The notes: generated by a model not told the origin, from the letters alone. A stretch of 64,000 bases of DNA from Chryseobacterium polytrichastri (GCF_900142445.1 NZ_FRAV01000015.1:1-64000), one strand, 5' to 3'; shown: positions 36,189-43,624, numbered from the stretch's first letter. Program-made: numbers and translations.

Positions 36189-37028
36189 TTATTCTTGCAC
36201 CTCTATAGAGTCTTGGGGCTTTCCTGCATATTTAAATATAATAAGAGGTGTTGCTCTTCTTAATTCTCTACCGGTTTCCGGATCTACTCCATCATCCGTA
36301 AAAAATTCTACTCCGCTGTTATATTTTGAATACCATGTTTTTCCAAGAGCATTCATTTCAGTCAAAGTATCTTTTCTCATGATCTTTTTAAAGTGCAGAA
36401 ATTTGTGCGCATTCATCGCAACGATATCAATCCCAGGATTAATATAACTGCTGTCTGTTGCCATATATCTTTCGCCATCCCAATACATATACTTTTTCTC
36501 AATAGCCGGATTTCCACTTGACATAAAACCCATAGGAGTCATCTTTTTATTATTAGAAAAAACAACATTTCCTGTTACAAGACACAACAACAAGCCGATT
36601 TCCATAATACCCAGTCCATTTTTCTTCATCAAATCTGGCATTTTGAAGTGCTGTTCATTCGTTATGTTGATAATAATTTTTGAAAGCTTTTCTGTTAAAG
36701 ACTCCTCATCTTCATCCACACTTATTTTGACTGTGGTCTTGTTTGCTTCATCGTCTTTCTTAATAAAGGTACTGGAAAAGTCTGCGAAATCCATATAGCC
36801 AACATATTGGCTGAATTTATCAAGAATATCAGAATCTATATTTCTGTCTTCATTATCACGTATAAAAGTATCATAATACCTAGACAATGTTTTATCAGTA
36901 ATATAATTTGGAAATCGTTCATCAAAATAAGACCATAAATAAGCTGCTAGCCCATTTTTCGTTTTCTTCCCGGTTTCTTCCTCAGCTTTTCTGAATACTT
37001 CATGAATTAATAGTTTTTTCTTGGACAT
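36189..37028 (-). CDS. membrane protein of unknown function, under predicted palindrome control
   Basis: 279 residues, no recognised family. The N-terminal 90 residues are soluble and helical (SKKKLLIHEVFRKAEEETGK, then TKNGLAAYLWSYFDERFP and SRYYDTFI), with a helix-turn-helix-like or death-fold-like feel but no clear motif. An acidic linker (DEDEES) is followed by one transmembrane helix (about 139-158) and an outer domain of about 120 residues with MYWDGERYMATD and YSKYNSGVEFFTDDG. The layout suggests a cytoplasm-to-periplasm signalling or anti-sigma-like protein; this is speculative. A -7 element and a 16-bp palindrome lie upstream with the same geometry as in front of 40153. Confidence 0.6.
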   Translation of the reverse strand: MSKKKLLIHEVFRKAEEETGKKTKNGLAAYLWSYFDERFPNYITDKTLSRYYDTFIRDNEDRNIDSDILDKFSQYVGYMDFADFSSTFIKKDDEANKTTVKISVDEDEESLTEKLSKIIINITNEQHFKMPDLMKKNGLGIMEIGLLLCLVTGNVVFSNNKKMTPMGFMSSGNPAIEKKYMYWDGERYMATDSSYINPGIDIVAMNAHKFLHFKKIMRKDTLTEMNALGKTWYSKYNSGVEFFTDDGVDPETGRELRRATPLIIFKYAGKPQDSIEVQE

Positions 37029-37050
37029 AATTAGTTTTTATAGGCTATTA

Positions 37051-37057
37051 CAAAATA
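37051..37057 (-). promoter_or_regulatory. -7 element of the leftward gene ending at 37028
   Basis: Reads TATTTTG on the minus strand, a one-base-shortened TAnnTTTG. The last G is at 37051, 22 bp upstream of the ATG. Confidence 0.45.
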
Positions 37058-37079
37058 GGTGATTTTTCATCATGTCGCA

Positions 37080-37095
37080 TTACGGGTTTCCGTAA
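37080..37095 (-). promoter_or_regulatory. palindromic operator, site 1
   Basis: On the minus strand TTACGGAAACCCGTAA. It is 15/16 identical to site 2 at 40087-40102 when both are read toward the gene they precede. Its centre (37087.5) is 36.5 bp from the last base of the -7 element at 37051, exactly as for site 2. Likely a binding site for a dimeric activator. Confidence 0.65.
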
Positions 37096-37176
37096 CAAAA
37101 CTCCTGTCCATTTCTTGTCTATCGATGTCTATGTTTTGTCTAACACCTGCCTCACTCATTGTCGCATCTTTGCTTC

Positions 37177-37310
37177 AGAAATCAGTGACAAACAAAACAT
37201 TACAAAAACAAATGTACAAAACTGATTTCTAAATCACCAGATAAAACGGAAGAAAACTCCGGGTTGGGAAGCAGATGTTTCTCTTCCGTTTTTGAAGGTT
37301 CACTTCCCAA
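37177..37310 (+). promoter_or_regulatory. structured 5' leader of the small secreted peptide gene
   Basis: Three inverted repeats occur: AGAAATCAGT / ACTGATTTCT (37177-37186 with 37221-37230), AAAACGGAAGA / TCTTCCGTTTT (37243-37253 with 37282-37292, followed by T, terminator-like), and TTGGGAAG / CTTCCCAA (37264-37271 with 37303-37310). The second and third interleave, so they cannot both form as simple hairpins. This resembles a switch or attenuator, but the RNA boundaries are unknown. Confidence 0.45.
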
Positions 37311-37412
37311 AAAATTTTAGAAGCGCTTCAATTTTTTTAACCGTGTCAAACTATCTGCGATCTGTTTCGCAGGGAAGAACACGAATGCTTTAACAATAAA
37401 TTTTTTGAAAAT

Positions 37413-37604
37413 ATGTTACAATTTATATTAATGCTACTAGGTTTAGCATTCTCACATAACAACGCTAATGCAACAACGTGTAATAACAACCAAGATCCGG
37501 TTACAATACAAAGTGGAGGACCGAGTAATCCGGGTGGTGGAGTAGATCCGGGAAATCCAGGTGATACAGGAGGAGATACTGGGCAAACCCCTCCTAGAAA
37601 ATAA
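37413..37604 (+). CDS. small secreted Gly/Pro-rich peptide (63 aa), candidate signal
   Basis: 63 residues: a short hydrophobic signal sequence (MLQFILMLLGLAFSHNNANA) followed by a low-complexity mature part with TTCNNNQDPVTIQSGGP and repeated PG/GG/GD elements, ending PPRK, with one cysteine. I do not recognise a family. It lies directly upstream of a sensor kinase and response regulator and has a strong terminator, which suggests an abundant exported peptide that the kinase could sense. That role is inference. Confidence 0.6.
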   Translation: MLQFILMLLGLAFSHNNANATTCNNNQDPVTIQSGGPSNPGGGVDPGNPGDTGGDTGQTPPRK

Positions 37605-37615
37605 ATAATGATATT

Positions 37616-37650
37616 AATAAGCGAAAGAGTACTCTTTCGCTTATTTTTTT
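37616..37650 (+). terminator. terminator after the secreted peptide gene
   Basis: Perfect 15-bp inverted repeat with AAGCGAAAGAGT / ACTCTTTCGCTT at its core, followed by T7. Confidence 0.8.
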
Positions 37651-37651
37651 T

Positions 37652-37671
37652 AAATTAGTTAAAACTAATTT
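37652..37671. promoter_or_regulatory. 20-bp palindrome overlapping the kinase start region
   Basis: AAATTAGTTAAAACTAATTT, a perfect inverted repeat (9-bp arms, AA centre), ends 3 bp before the kinase start codon. It could be an operator or a structure that controls translation. Confidence 0.45.
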
Positions 37672-37674
37672 ACA

Positions 37675-39351
37675 TTGAAACCATATTCTCTTATTTTTCT
37701 TCTACTATTCTACTCTTGCTCTAAAAATAACACTGAACAAATCAAGCAGATCTCAAATCAAACTTCATTTTTTGAAAAAGCTTGGGAATTTAAAGATAAA
37801 GGAGATACAGATAATGCTGTTGCCAACTTTTATAAAGCAAAAGATGCTTTTTTACAAGAAAAAGACAGTGCTGGAGCTGGTAAATCTTTAGTGAATATCG
37901 CCATTATTTTAACAGAAAAAGGAGACTATTTTGGAGCACAAGAAACTTCTTTGGCTGCATCTAATTTCTTTAATTCCCAAAAGAAATCAAACTATGAATA
38001 CATAAAATCAAACTATAATAATCTTGGTATAGCCTCGTATAATTTAAAAGACTTTCAAAATTCTTTGAAATTTTATGATCTTGCCATTAAGTTTTCAAAT
38101 GATGCTTTAGATACCCGTATTTATTTAAATAATAAAGCCAAAACTCTCCAAGCAACTAAAAATTATAAAGAAGCCTTAAAAATATACAATCAAATTTTTA
38201 AAGAAGTTAGTAAAAATAAAAAAGAATATTCCAGAACTCTAACCAATCTTGCAAAAACAAAATGGCTTGAAGATCCAAAATACAATCCAGTTCCTGAATT
38301 AACCCAAGCATTAGATATACGACTAAGAGAAAAGGACTTATGGGGATTAAACTCTAGCTATGCTCATCTTTCCGACTACTATATTAAAGAGGAGAAATAT
38401 GATTTCGCTTTAACTTTTGCGAAAAAGATGTATGAAGTAGCTAAGTTAATTAAAAGTCCTGATGATCAAATCGAAGCTCTTCAAAAGCTTGTCATCTCAG
38501 AAAGTCCTCAAAACTCAAAAAAATATTTCTTACTGTATCAAAAATTAAATGATAGCATCTATATTTCACGAAGCAAAGCAAAAAATCAATTTGCGGTGAT
38601 AAGATATGATGTTGAAAAGAATAAGGCAGAAAATGAATTATTAAAAGCAAACACTGCCGAACAACAAAATCAAATTTTAAAACAGTATTTTCTCGTAGCT
38701 TGTTTAGTCTTAGCATTAATTATCATTATCATTTGGTATCGTAGAAGGCAAATAAGACTCAAACAAGAAAACGAATTAAAAATAAAAAACAACCAACTTA
38801 AACTCTCCAAAAAAGTTCACGACGTTGTTGCCAATGGCATCTATCAGGTAATGGCCAAAATTGAAAATCAGGAGAATATTGATAAAAATGAAATGCTGGA
38901 TGAACTGGAATTCGTTTATGAAAAATCTAGAGATATTTCTTACGAAAAAATAGATTCAAAAGAGGATGAGGAAGATTTCAGTAAAAAAATATCACAGCTT
39001 GTTGCTTCCTTTAAAAATGAATCAATTAATACCTATGTTGCCGGAAATGATGAAACAATTTGGAAAGATTTTAAGGTATCAAGCCAAGATGAAGTTTACC
39101 AAATCATTAGAGAACTGTTAGTGAATATGAAAAAACACAGTCAGGCAGACAGAGTGGTATTCAAATTTGAAAGAGTAAATAATTTCATAACCATTTCCTA
39201 CACAGACAATGGTATAGGCATCTCTGGAGAATTAATTTATAAGAATGGCCTCACGAGTACGGTTTCCCGTATTGAAAATATCCATGGAGAAATTATTTTT
39301 GATACCGAAATCGAAAAAGGATTGAAGATTACTATTTCATTTCCTATTTAA
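37675..39351 (+). CDS. TPR-containing lipoprotein-type sensor histidine kinase
   Basis: 558 residues starting at a TTG; no ATG exists before the signal sequence. An N-terminal lipoprotein signal (LLLFYSCSKNN) is followed by several TPR-like repeats (about 30-300), one transmembrane helix (about 338-358, FLVACLVLALIIIIIW), a HisKA_3-like helix with KKVHDVV (H382 is the likely phosphorylated histidine) and an HATPase with RELLVNMKKHSQA (N-box, about 478) and DNGIGI (about 510). This is the Bacteroidota TPR-HK architecture, in which the periplasmic TPR part is the input. It is followed after 11 bp by its response regulator. Confidence 0.85.
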   Translation: MKPYSLIFLLLFYSCSKNNTEQIKQISNQTSFFEKAWEFKDKGDTDNAVANFYKAKDAFLQEKDSAGAGKSLVNIAIILTEKGDYFGAQETSLAASNFFNSQKKSNYEYIKSNYNNLGIASYNLKDFQNSLKFYDLAIKFSNDALDTRIYLNNKAKTLQATKNYKEALKIYNQIFKEVSKNKKEYSRTLTNLAKTKWLEDPKYNPVPELTQALDIRLREKDLWGLNSSYAHLSDYYIKEEKYDFALTFAKKMYEVAKLIKSPDDQIEALQKLVISESPQNSKKYFLLYQKLNDSIYISRSKAKNQFAVIRYDVEKNKAENELLKANTAEQQNQILKQYFLVACLVLALIIIIIWYRRRQIRLKQENELKIKNNQLKLSKKVHDVVANGIYQVMAKIENQENIDKNEMLDELEFVYEKSRDISYEKIDSKEDEEDFSKKISQLVASFKNESINTYVAGNDETIWKDFKVSSQDEVYQIIRELLVNMKKHSQADRVVFKFERVNNFITISYTDNGIGISGELIYKNGLTSTVSRIENIHGEIIFDTEIEKGLKITISFPI

Positions 39352-39362
39352 AAAAGAAAACA

Positions 39363-40028
39363 ATGTTTAAAAAAATTTTAATATCCGAAGACCACGAAAG
39401 TATCAGTATCTCTATACAAAAAACATTAGAAGAATTGAATGTTCCCAATGTTGACTATGTTTCCTATTGTGATGATGCTTTAGCTAAAGTTCAAAAATCT
39501 ATCCGAGAAAAAGATACCTATGATCTATTAATCACCGATCTTTATTACGAAGAAGATCATCATCAACAGAAAATAAAAAACGGAATAGAACTGGTAGAGC
39601 AATTACGAGCGATTCAGCCTTCCCTAAAAGTGATTGTTTTTTCCGCAGAACATAGATCCGGGGTGATTGATTCTCTTTTTACAGAATCTAAAATCAACGG
39701 CTATGTACGCAAAGCAAGGAATGATTCAAAAGATTTGAAAAAAGCCATTGCTTCTGTCTACGTTAATGAGAACTATCTATCCTTGGACCTTAAACAGGAA
39801 GTAAAAAAGCTCAACAATTATGAGTTTTCTGCTTATGATATTACGCTAGTCTCTCTCCTATCACAAGGTGTTTTGCAAAAAAACATTCCTGTTTATCTTC
39901 AAAACAACAACATCAGACCCAATAGTTTAAGCAGTGTAGAGAAAAGATTAAATAGTTTAAAAGAAGCTTTGGAAGTCACCAGCAATGAGCAATTGGTTGC
40001 TTTTTGTAAAGATCTGGGGATTATATAA
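39363..40028 (+). CDS. NarL/LuxR-type response regulator
   Basis: 221 residues. REC domain with acidic pocket (SEDHES, residues 8-13), phosphorylation site D59 in LLITDLYY and a conserved Ser/Lys region VIVFSAEH/VRKA. The C-terminal part (about 155-221) has the GerE/LuxR pattern (YDITLVSLLSQGVLQKNIPVYL, then SSVEKRLNSLKEALEVTSNEQLVAF), so it is a DNA-binding regulator. Partner of the kinase directly upstream. The two 16-bp palindromes that flank this locus are its best candidate operators. Followed by a terminator. Confidence 0.85.
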   Translation: MFKKILISEDHESISISIQKTLEELNVPNVDYVSYCDDALAKVQKSIREKDTYDLLITDLYYEEDHHQQKIKNGIELVEQLRAIQPSLKVIVFSAEHRSGVIDSLFTESKINGYVRKARNDSKDLKKAIASVYVNENYLSLDLKQEVKKLNNYEFSAYDITLVSLLSQGVLQKNIPVYLQNNNIRPNSLSSVEKRLNSLKEALEVTSNEQLVAFCKDLGII

Positions 40029-40053
40029 CAAGATTTCTAAAACATATTCTATT

Positions 40054-40085
40054 AAACCTTTCTATTTTTTTGGAAGGTTTTTTGT
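40054..40085 (+). terminator. terminator after the response regulator gene
   Basis: AAACCTT / AAGGTTT stem around a T-rich loop, followed by T6, just before operator site 2. Confidence 0.65.
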
Positions 40086-40086
40086 T

Positions 40087-40102
40087 TTACGGGAACCCGT
40101 AA
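40087..40102 (+). promoter_or_regulatory. palindromic operator, site 2
   Basis: TTACGGGAACCCGTAA, a perfect inverted repeat with 7-bp arms. Its centre is 36.5 bp upstream of the last base of the -7 element at 40124-40131, about -42 from the expected transcription start, which is the normal position for a class II activator. Confidence 0.65.
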
Positions 40103-40123
40103 GGATTGGTTTTTATATAGTTC

Positions 40124-40131
40124 TATTTTTG
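40124..40131 (+). promoter_or_regulatory. -7 promoter element of the 40153 operon
   Basis: TATTTTTG, an exact TAnnTTTG match, 21 bp upstream of the ATG. Confidence 0.6.
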
Positions 40132-40152
40132 GAATATTAAATAAAACGAATC

Positions 40153-40416
40153 ATGGAATATAAAGTAACCCCATTTGTAGCAACAGCAAATCATCAAAAT
40201 ATGAGCTCAAGTAACATTGCTCAACAATTAGAAGACTTAATAGCAGCTCAAAATAACCAAGGTTGGAATTATGTAAGATTAGAAAGTGTTTCTACTTATG
40301 TTCAACCCATAACAGGGTGTTTTGGATCTGAAACTCAAAAAGGCTACATGACTTCATATCAAATGGTTGTATTCTCAAAAGAAGAAAATGAAAAATCTAC
40401 TTATTCTTCTCATTAA
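40153..40416 (+). CDS. DUF4177-like small protein (87 aa)
   Basis: 87 residues. MEYKVTPF at the N-terminus, the central helix NIAQQLEDLIAAQNNQGWNYVRLESV and the final strand YQMVVFSK follow the DUF4177 pattern (EYKVVPF ... QLE ... GWELV). The loop TGCFGSETQKG is unusual. Function unknown. First gene of the operon under operator site 2; overlaps the next start by 29 bp. Confidence 0.65.
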   Translation: MEYKVTPFVATANHQNMSSSNIAQQLEDLIAAQNNQGWNYVRLESVSTYVQPITGCFGSETQKGYMTSYQMVVFSKEENEKSTYSSH

Positions 40417-40669
40417 AATATACTGGTTTTGCATTCCTGCCCAAAAGAGGAGAAAATGTATTTTCAGAATAAGCTGTTCAAAACATGTTTATGAAAAAAC
40501 AGTACATCAAGGCTTTATTGCAGGATTAAAAGCATTCAAATATAGGTTTCAAAATTGCAGATCTGGAGCTCATATTATTGAAAACCCAATAACAAGAAAA
40601 CTTCAAATTATTTTACCTGGAAATCAAATCCTTGAAGAAGAAGAAATTTCAAAAAGATTTTTAAACTAA
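40388..40669 (+). CDS. YidD-like small protein (93 aa)
   Basis: 93 residues from the ATG at 40388. A hydrophobic/amphipathic start (MKNLLILLIKIYWFCIP) is followed by RRKCIFRISCSKHVYEKTV, then GFIAGLKAFKYRFQNCRSG. This matches the YidD fold pattern (C-x-F-x2-x-CS-x-Y...G...G....R...C). Canonical YidD assists YidC-dependent membrane insertion and is encoded near rpmH/yidC; this copy is elsewhere, is somewhat divergent and has a 35-residue acidic tail ending EEEEISKRFLN. It may be a specialised paralogue. The start is chosen because the family begins with the short hydrophobic helix. Confidence 0.65.
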   Translation: MKNLLILLIKIYWFCIPAQKRRKCIFRISCSKHVYEKTVHQGFIAGLKAFKYRFQNCRSGAHIIENPITRKLQIILPGNQILEEEEISKRFLN

Positions 40670-40682
40670 AACAATATTAATC

Positions 40683-41015
40683 ATGGGAAAATTTATTATC
40701 ACCAAAAGAAAAGACAACGAATATCAATTCAACTTAAAAGCAGGAAACGGCGAGATTATTTTAGTGAGTGAAGGCTATGTTCAAAAAGCATCTTGCCTTA
40801 AAGGAATAGAGTCTGTAAGAATCAACTCCATAGATGATACTAGATATGATAGAAGAGTTGCAGTAAATGATAAAGATTACTTTGTACTGAAAGCTAAAAA
40901 CGGTGAAATTATTGGTAAAAGCCAATACTACAGTTCAAAAGCCTCTATGGAGATTGGTATTGTTTCCGTGAAAACCAATGCACCATACGCTGAAATCATT
41001 GATGAAACTATCTAA
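40683..41015 (+). CDS. YegP-family protein with two DUF1508 repeats
   Basis: 110 residues made of two tandem DUF1508 modules (GKFIITKRKDNEYQFNLKAG..., and YFVLKAKNGEIIGKSQYYSSK), each of the form F.L.A.NGEII..S..Y..K. that defines YegP. The function of YegP is not established. Spaced 13 bp after the YidD-like gene, so co-transcribed. Confidence 0.85.
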   Translation: MGKFIITKRKDNEYQFNLKAGNGEIILVSEGYVQKASCLKGIESVRINSIDDTRYDRRVAVNDKDYFVLKAKNGEIIGKSQYYSSKASMEIGIVSVKTNAPYAEIIDETI

Positions 41016-41024
41016 AACAAACTA

Positions 41025-42095
41025 ATGGATTTAAAAATAAAACTTGAACAATTACATCAGAAAGTAGTTGGTTTAAAAGATCATATCGGTACTGAAGAAG
41101 CAACAAAAAACGCTTTTGTTATGCCTTTTATACAAATTTTAGGGTATGATATTTTTAATCCTACCGAAGTTATTCCGGAGCATACTTGTGATATTGGAAC
41201 GAAGAAGGGTGAAAAAGTAGATTATGTAATTAAGCATAATGATAATCCTATTTTCATTATAGAATGTAAACATTGGAAAGAAAGTGCTGATGCCCATAAT
41301 TCTCAACTTCACAGGTATTATCATGTATCAAAAACAAGACTTGGGGTTCTTACGAATGGAATTGTCTATAATTTTTATACTGATCTTGAGAAACCAAATA
41401 TTATGGATGAGAAGCCTTTTTTCACCATTAATATTGAAGACTTAAAAGACAGCTCAATTAAAATTTTAGAAAGCTTTACTAAAAAAGATTATAACCTTGA
41501 AAGTATTTTAGATTCAGCAGAAGCATTAAAATATATCAAAGCCATCAGGAAAGAATTCGAAAAAGAAATTGAGACTCCATCTGATGAATTGGTAAAACTT
41601 CTGGTAAGCCGATTTTTTGAAAAACCAATGACTGCCAACAGAATGATTTCTTTTAAAGAATATACAAAAAAAGCATTAACAACCTCTATCAATGAATCTA
41701 TCAGTTTCAGGCTTAAATCTGCATTAAGTATTAATGAGCAAATTGAAAAGCAAGATGAAGGAGTAAAAGCGGCCCAATCTATTGATGAAAATAATGATTC
41801 TAAAATTGTCACCACAGAAGAAGAGTTAGAAGGATTCCAAATTATAAAAGCTATTTTAAGAGAAAGAATACCATCTTCAAGAATTGCCTATAGAGACACA
41901 TTATCCTATTTCGGAATTCTGTTAGATGATAATAACAGAAAACCTCTGTGCAGGTTACATTTTAATACGGCTAATAAATATCTGGAAACATTCCATAATG
42001 GTAAAGAATCAGGAGAAAAAGTTTTACTTAATAACCTTGATGAAATTTATAATTTCAAAGAGGAACTTCATAAAACACTAGAAAACTATAACTAA
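41025..42095 (+). CDS. orphan HsdR N-terminal-like (PD-(D/E)XK) protein
   Basis: 356 residues. Residues about 15-135 match the type I restriction endonuclease HsdR N-terminal nuclease-like domain: the helical TEEATKNAFVMPFIQILGYD, then VDYVIKHNDNPIFIIECKH (catalytic D...E-x-K type pair), and TRLGVLTNGIVYNFYTD. It lacks the helicase part of HsdR and no HsdM or HsdS is nearby, so it is not a complete restriction system. The C-terminal half is helical and acidic and not recognised. It is 10 bp after the YegP gene. Confidence 0.75.
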   Translation: MDLKIKLEQLHQKVVGLKDHIGTEEATKNAFVMPFIQILGYDIFNPTEVIPEHTCDIGTKKGEKVDYVIKHNDNPIFIIECKHWKESADAHNSQLHRYYHVSKTRLGVLTNGIVYNFYTDLEKPNIMDEKPFFTINIEDLKDSSIKILESFTKKDYNLESILDSAEALKYIKAIRKEFEKEIETPSDELVKLLVSRFFEKPMTANRMISFKEYTKKALTTSINESISFRLKSALSINEQIEKQDEGVKAAQSIDENNDSKIVTTEEELEGFQIIKAILRERIPSSRIAYRDTLSYFGILLDDNNRKPLCRLHFNTANKYLETFHNGKESGEKVLLNNLDEIYNFKEELHKTLENYN

Positions 42096-42121
42096 TGAAA
42101 ACCATTTAAAAACTAATAACC

Positions 42122-42418
42122 ATGAAAACACTAATTTTTACAAGCCTTTTAGGTTTAAGCTTATTATTGCCATCCAGCTTTTCAGCAGCAACCAATAACA
42201 CTATTTCTAAAACAGAATACGCAAAGAAAGCTTCAAAGAAAAAAAGCACAAAAGCTAAAAGAAGTAAAACAAGAAGTTCTGGATCATATTATACTCAGAG
42301 TAAAGGATGTACCTATAATGGAAACGCTCTAAATGTAGGCTCAAGAGGAGGTTGCTATTACTATTCGGGAAGTAGTAAAGTATATGTAGACAGATCCTAT
42401 TGTTCAGGTTGTAATTAA
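42122..42418 (+). CDS. small secreted basic, cysteine-containing protein (98 aa)
   Basis: 98 residues. Signal peptide MKTLIFTSLLGLSLLLPSSF ending near SAA, then a very basic segment (KKASKKKSTKAKRSKTRS), then a compact C-terminal part with GCTYNGNALNVGSRGGCYYY and YCSGCN. Four cysteines could form disulfides. I do not recognise a named family. Last gene of the operon from 40153; a toxin, cell-surface binding or antimicrobial role is conceivable but unproven. Confidence 0.6.
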   Translation: MKTLIFTSLLGLSLLLPSSFSAATNNTISKTEYAKKASKKKSTKAKRSKTRSSGSYYTQSKGCTYNGNALNVGSRGGCYYYSGSSKVYVDRSYCSGCN

Positions 42419-42463
42419 CCTTATCACGCAAAAAAACTAAAAACACTCAACATATATCAACAA

Positions 42464-42491
42464 AAAAGCGAAGATTAATTTCTTCGCTTTT
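42464..42491. terminator. bidirectional terminator ending the accessory operon
   Basis: Perfect 11-bp stem AAAAGCGAAGA / TCTTCGCTTTT between convergent genes (the secreted protein gene and the GNAT gene). Confidence 0.75.
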
Positions 42492-42493
42492 CT

Positions 42494-42946
42494 TTATTTT
42501 CTGATCATTTCCGTGTGGGGAATATCATCTTCTAAATATTTTTTTCCGGTATCTACAAAACCAAAATCTCCATAGAATTTTAATAAATAATCTTGCGCTG
42601 AAATTCTGATTTCAGAAGTATGATAACGGTTTTCTATCGTTTCAACGGCGTATTGTATAAGTTGTTTGCCCAAGCTTCTACCTCTTCCTTTTTGCGTGGT
42701 TATAACACGACCTAATGAAGTTTCTTCAAACTTAATACCCTTGTCGAAAACTCGGCAATAGGCTAAAATTTCACCATCTTCTTCCTCTGCCCAAACGTGA
42801 ATCGCCTGCTGATCATAACCGTCAGCATCCAGATATACACAATTTTGCTCTACTACAAATACTTCACTTCGAGCTTTAAGAAGATTATACAATTCAGGAA
42901 CCGTAAATTCCTCAAACGTTTTAATTTTCCAAATAATATTACTCAT
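42494..42946 (-). CDS. GNAT-family N-acetyltransferase, ElaA-like
   Basis: 150 residues. The N-terminus [31 protein letters not shown] and [19 protein letters not shown] are characteristic of the ElaA branch of GNAT acetyltransferases; acetyl-CoA binding is suggested by [20 protein letters not shown]. The acceptor is unknown. It overlaps the engB 3' end by 8 bp, so it is translated from the same minus-strand mRNA. Confidence 0.85.
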   Translation of the reverse strand: MSNIIWKIKTFEEFTVPELYNLLKARSEVFVVEQNCVYLDADGYDQQAIHVWAEEEDGEILAYCRVFDKGIKFEETSLGRVITTQKGRGRSLGKQLIQYAVETIENRYHTSEIRISAQDYLLKFYGDFGFVDTGKKYLEDDIPHTEMIRK

Positions 42947-43562
42947 CGAAATTTACACTGTTATTTTTTAAAAATTCATTGGTTGTTTGTATAAAATCTA
43001 GGATTTCATCACATCCTTCTTTCTTTTCGGCAGAAGTCACATATATTTCCGGAAGATCTTCCCAGGTCTTATAAAGCTCATTCCTGTAATCTTCTACATT
43101 TTTTATTGCGATATTGGGTTTCAGTTTATCAACTTTCGTAAAAACAATTGAAAAAGGAACACCACTTTCTCCACACCATTCAATAAATTCAAGATCTATT
43201 TTCTGAGGACTGTGTCTCGAATCTATCAAAACAAAAAGGTTCACAAGATTCTTTCTGTTCAGAATATAATTATTGATCAGTTTCTCAAAATCCCTTCTCA
43301 TCACTTTTGAAACCTTAGCATAACCATACCCCGGTAAATCGGTAAGATACCAGTCTTCATTAATTATAAAATGATTAATCAGCTGAGTCTTCCCTGGGGT
43401 TCCCGAAGTTTTCGCCAAATCTTTCCTGTTCAGCATTGCATTGATCAATGATGATTTCCCAACATTTGATCTTCCTATAAAAGCATATTCAGGGATTGTC
43501 GCTTCCGGGCATTCCTGCCATTTACCACTACTCTTTACGAACTCTGCTGTCTTAATAACCAT
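42939..43562 (-). CDS. engB: ribosome biogenesis GTPase EngB (YihA/YsxC)
   Basis: 207-residue TRAFAC GTPase. G1 GRSNVGKSS (about 30-38), G2 region [12 protein letters not shown]3 DLPGYG, G4 FTKVDKL and G5 TSAEKK are all present. Required for 50S subunit assembly in bacteria studied. The ElaA-like GNAT gene follows with an 8-bp overlap. Confidence 0.95.
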   Translation of the reverse strand: MVIKTAEFVKSSGKWQECPEATIPEYAFIGRSNVGKSSLINAMLNRKDLAKTSGTPGKTQLINHFIINEDWYLTDLPGYGYAKVSKVMRRDFEKLINNYILNRKNLVNLFVLIDSRHSPQKIDLEFIEWCGESGVPFSIVFTKVDKLKPNIAIKNVEDYRNELYKTWEDLPEIYVTSAEKKEGCDEILDFIQTTNEFLKNNSVNFDE

Positions 43563-43624
43563 TTTGAATATTTTTTAGAAAATTAAACCATTAAGAAAAA
43601 CTCTTAATGGTTTAATATATTTTT

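Noticed and set aside
41025..42095. Complete type I restriction system
   Set aside because: Only an HsdR-N-like domain is present; no helicase, methylase or specificity subunit in the window.
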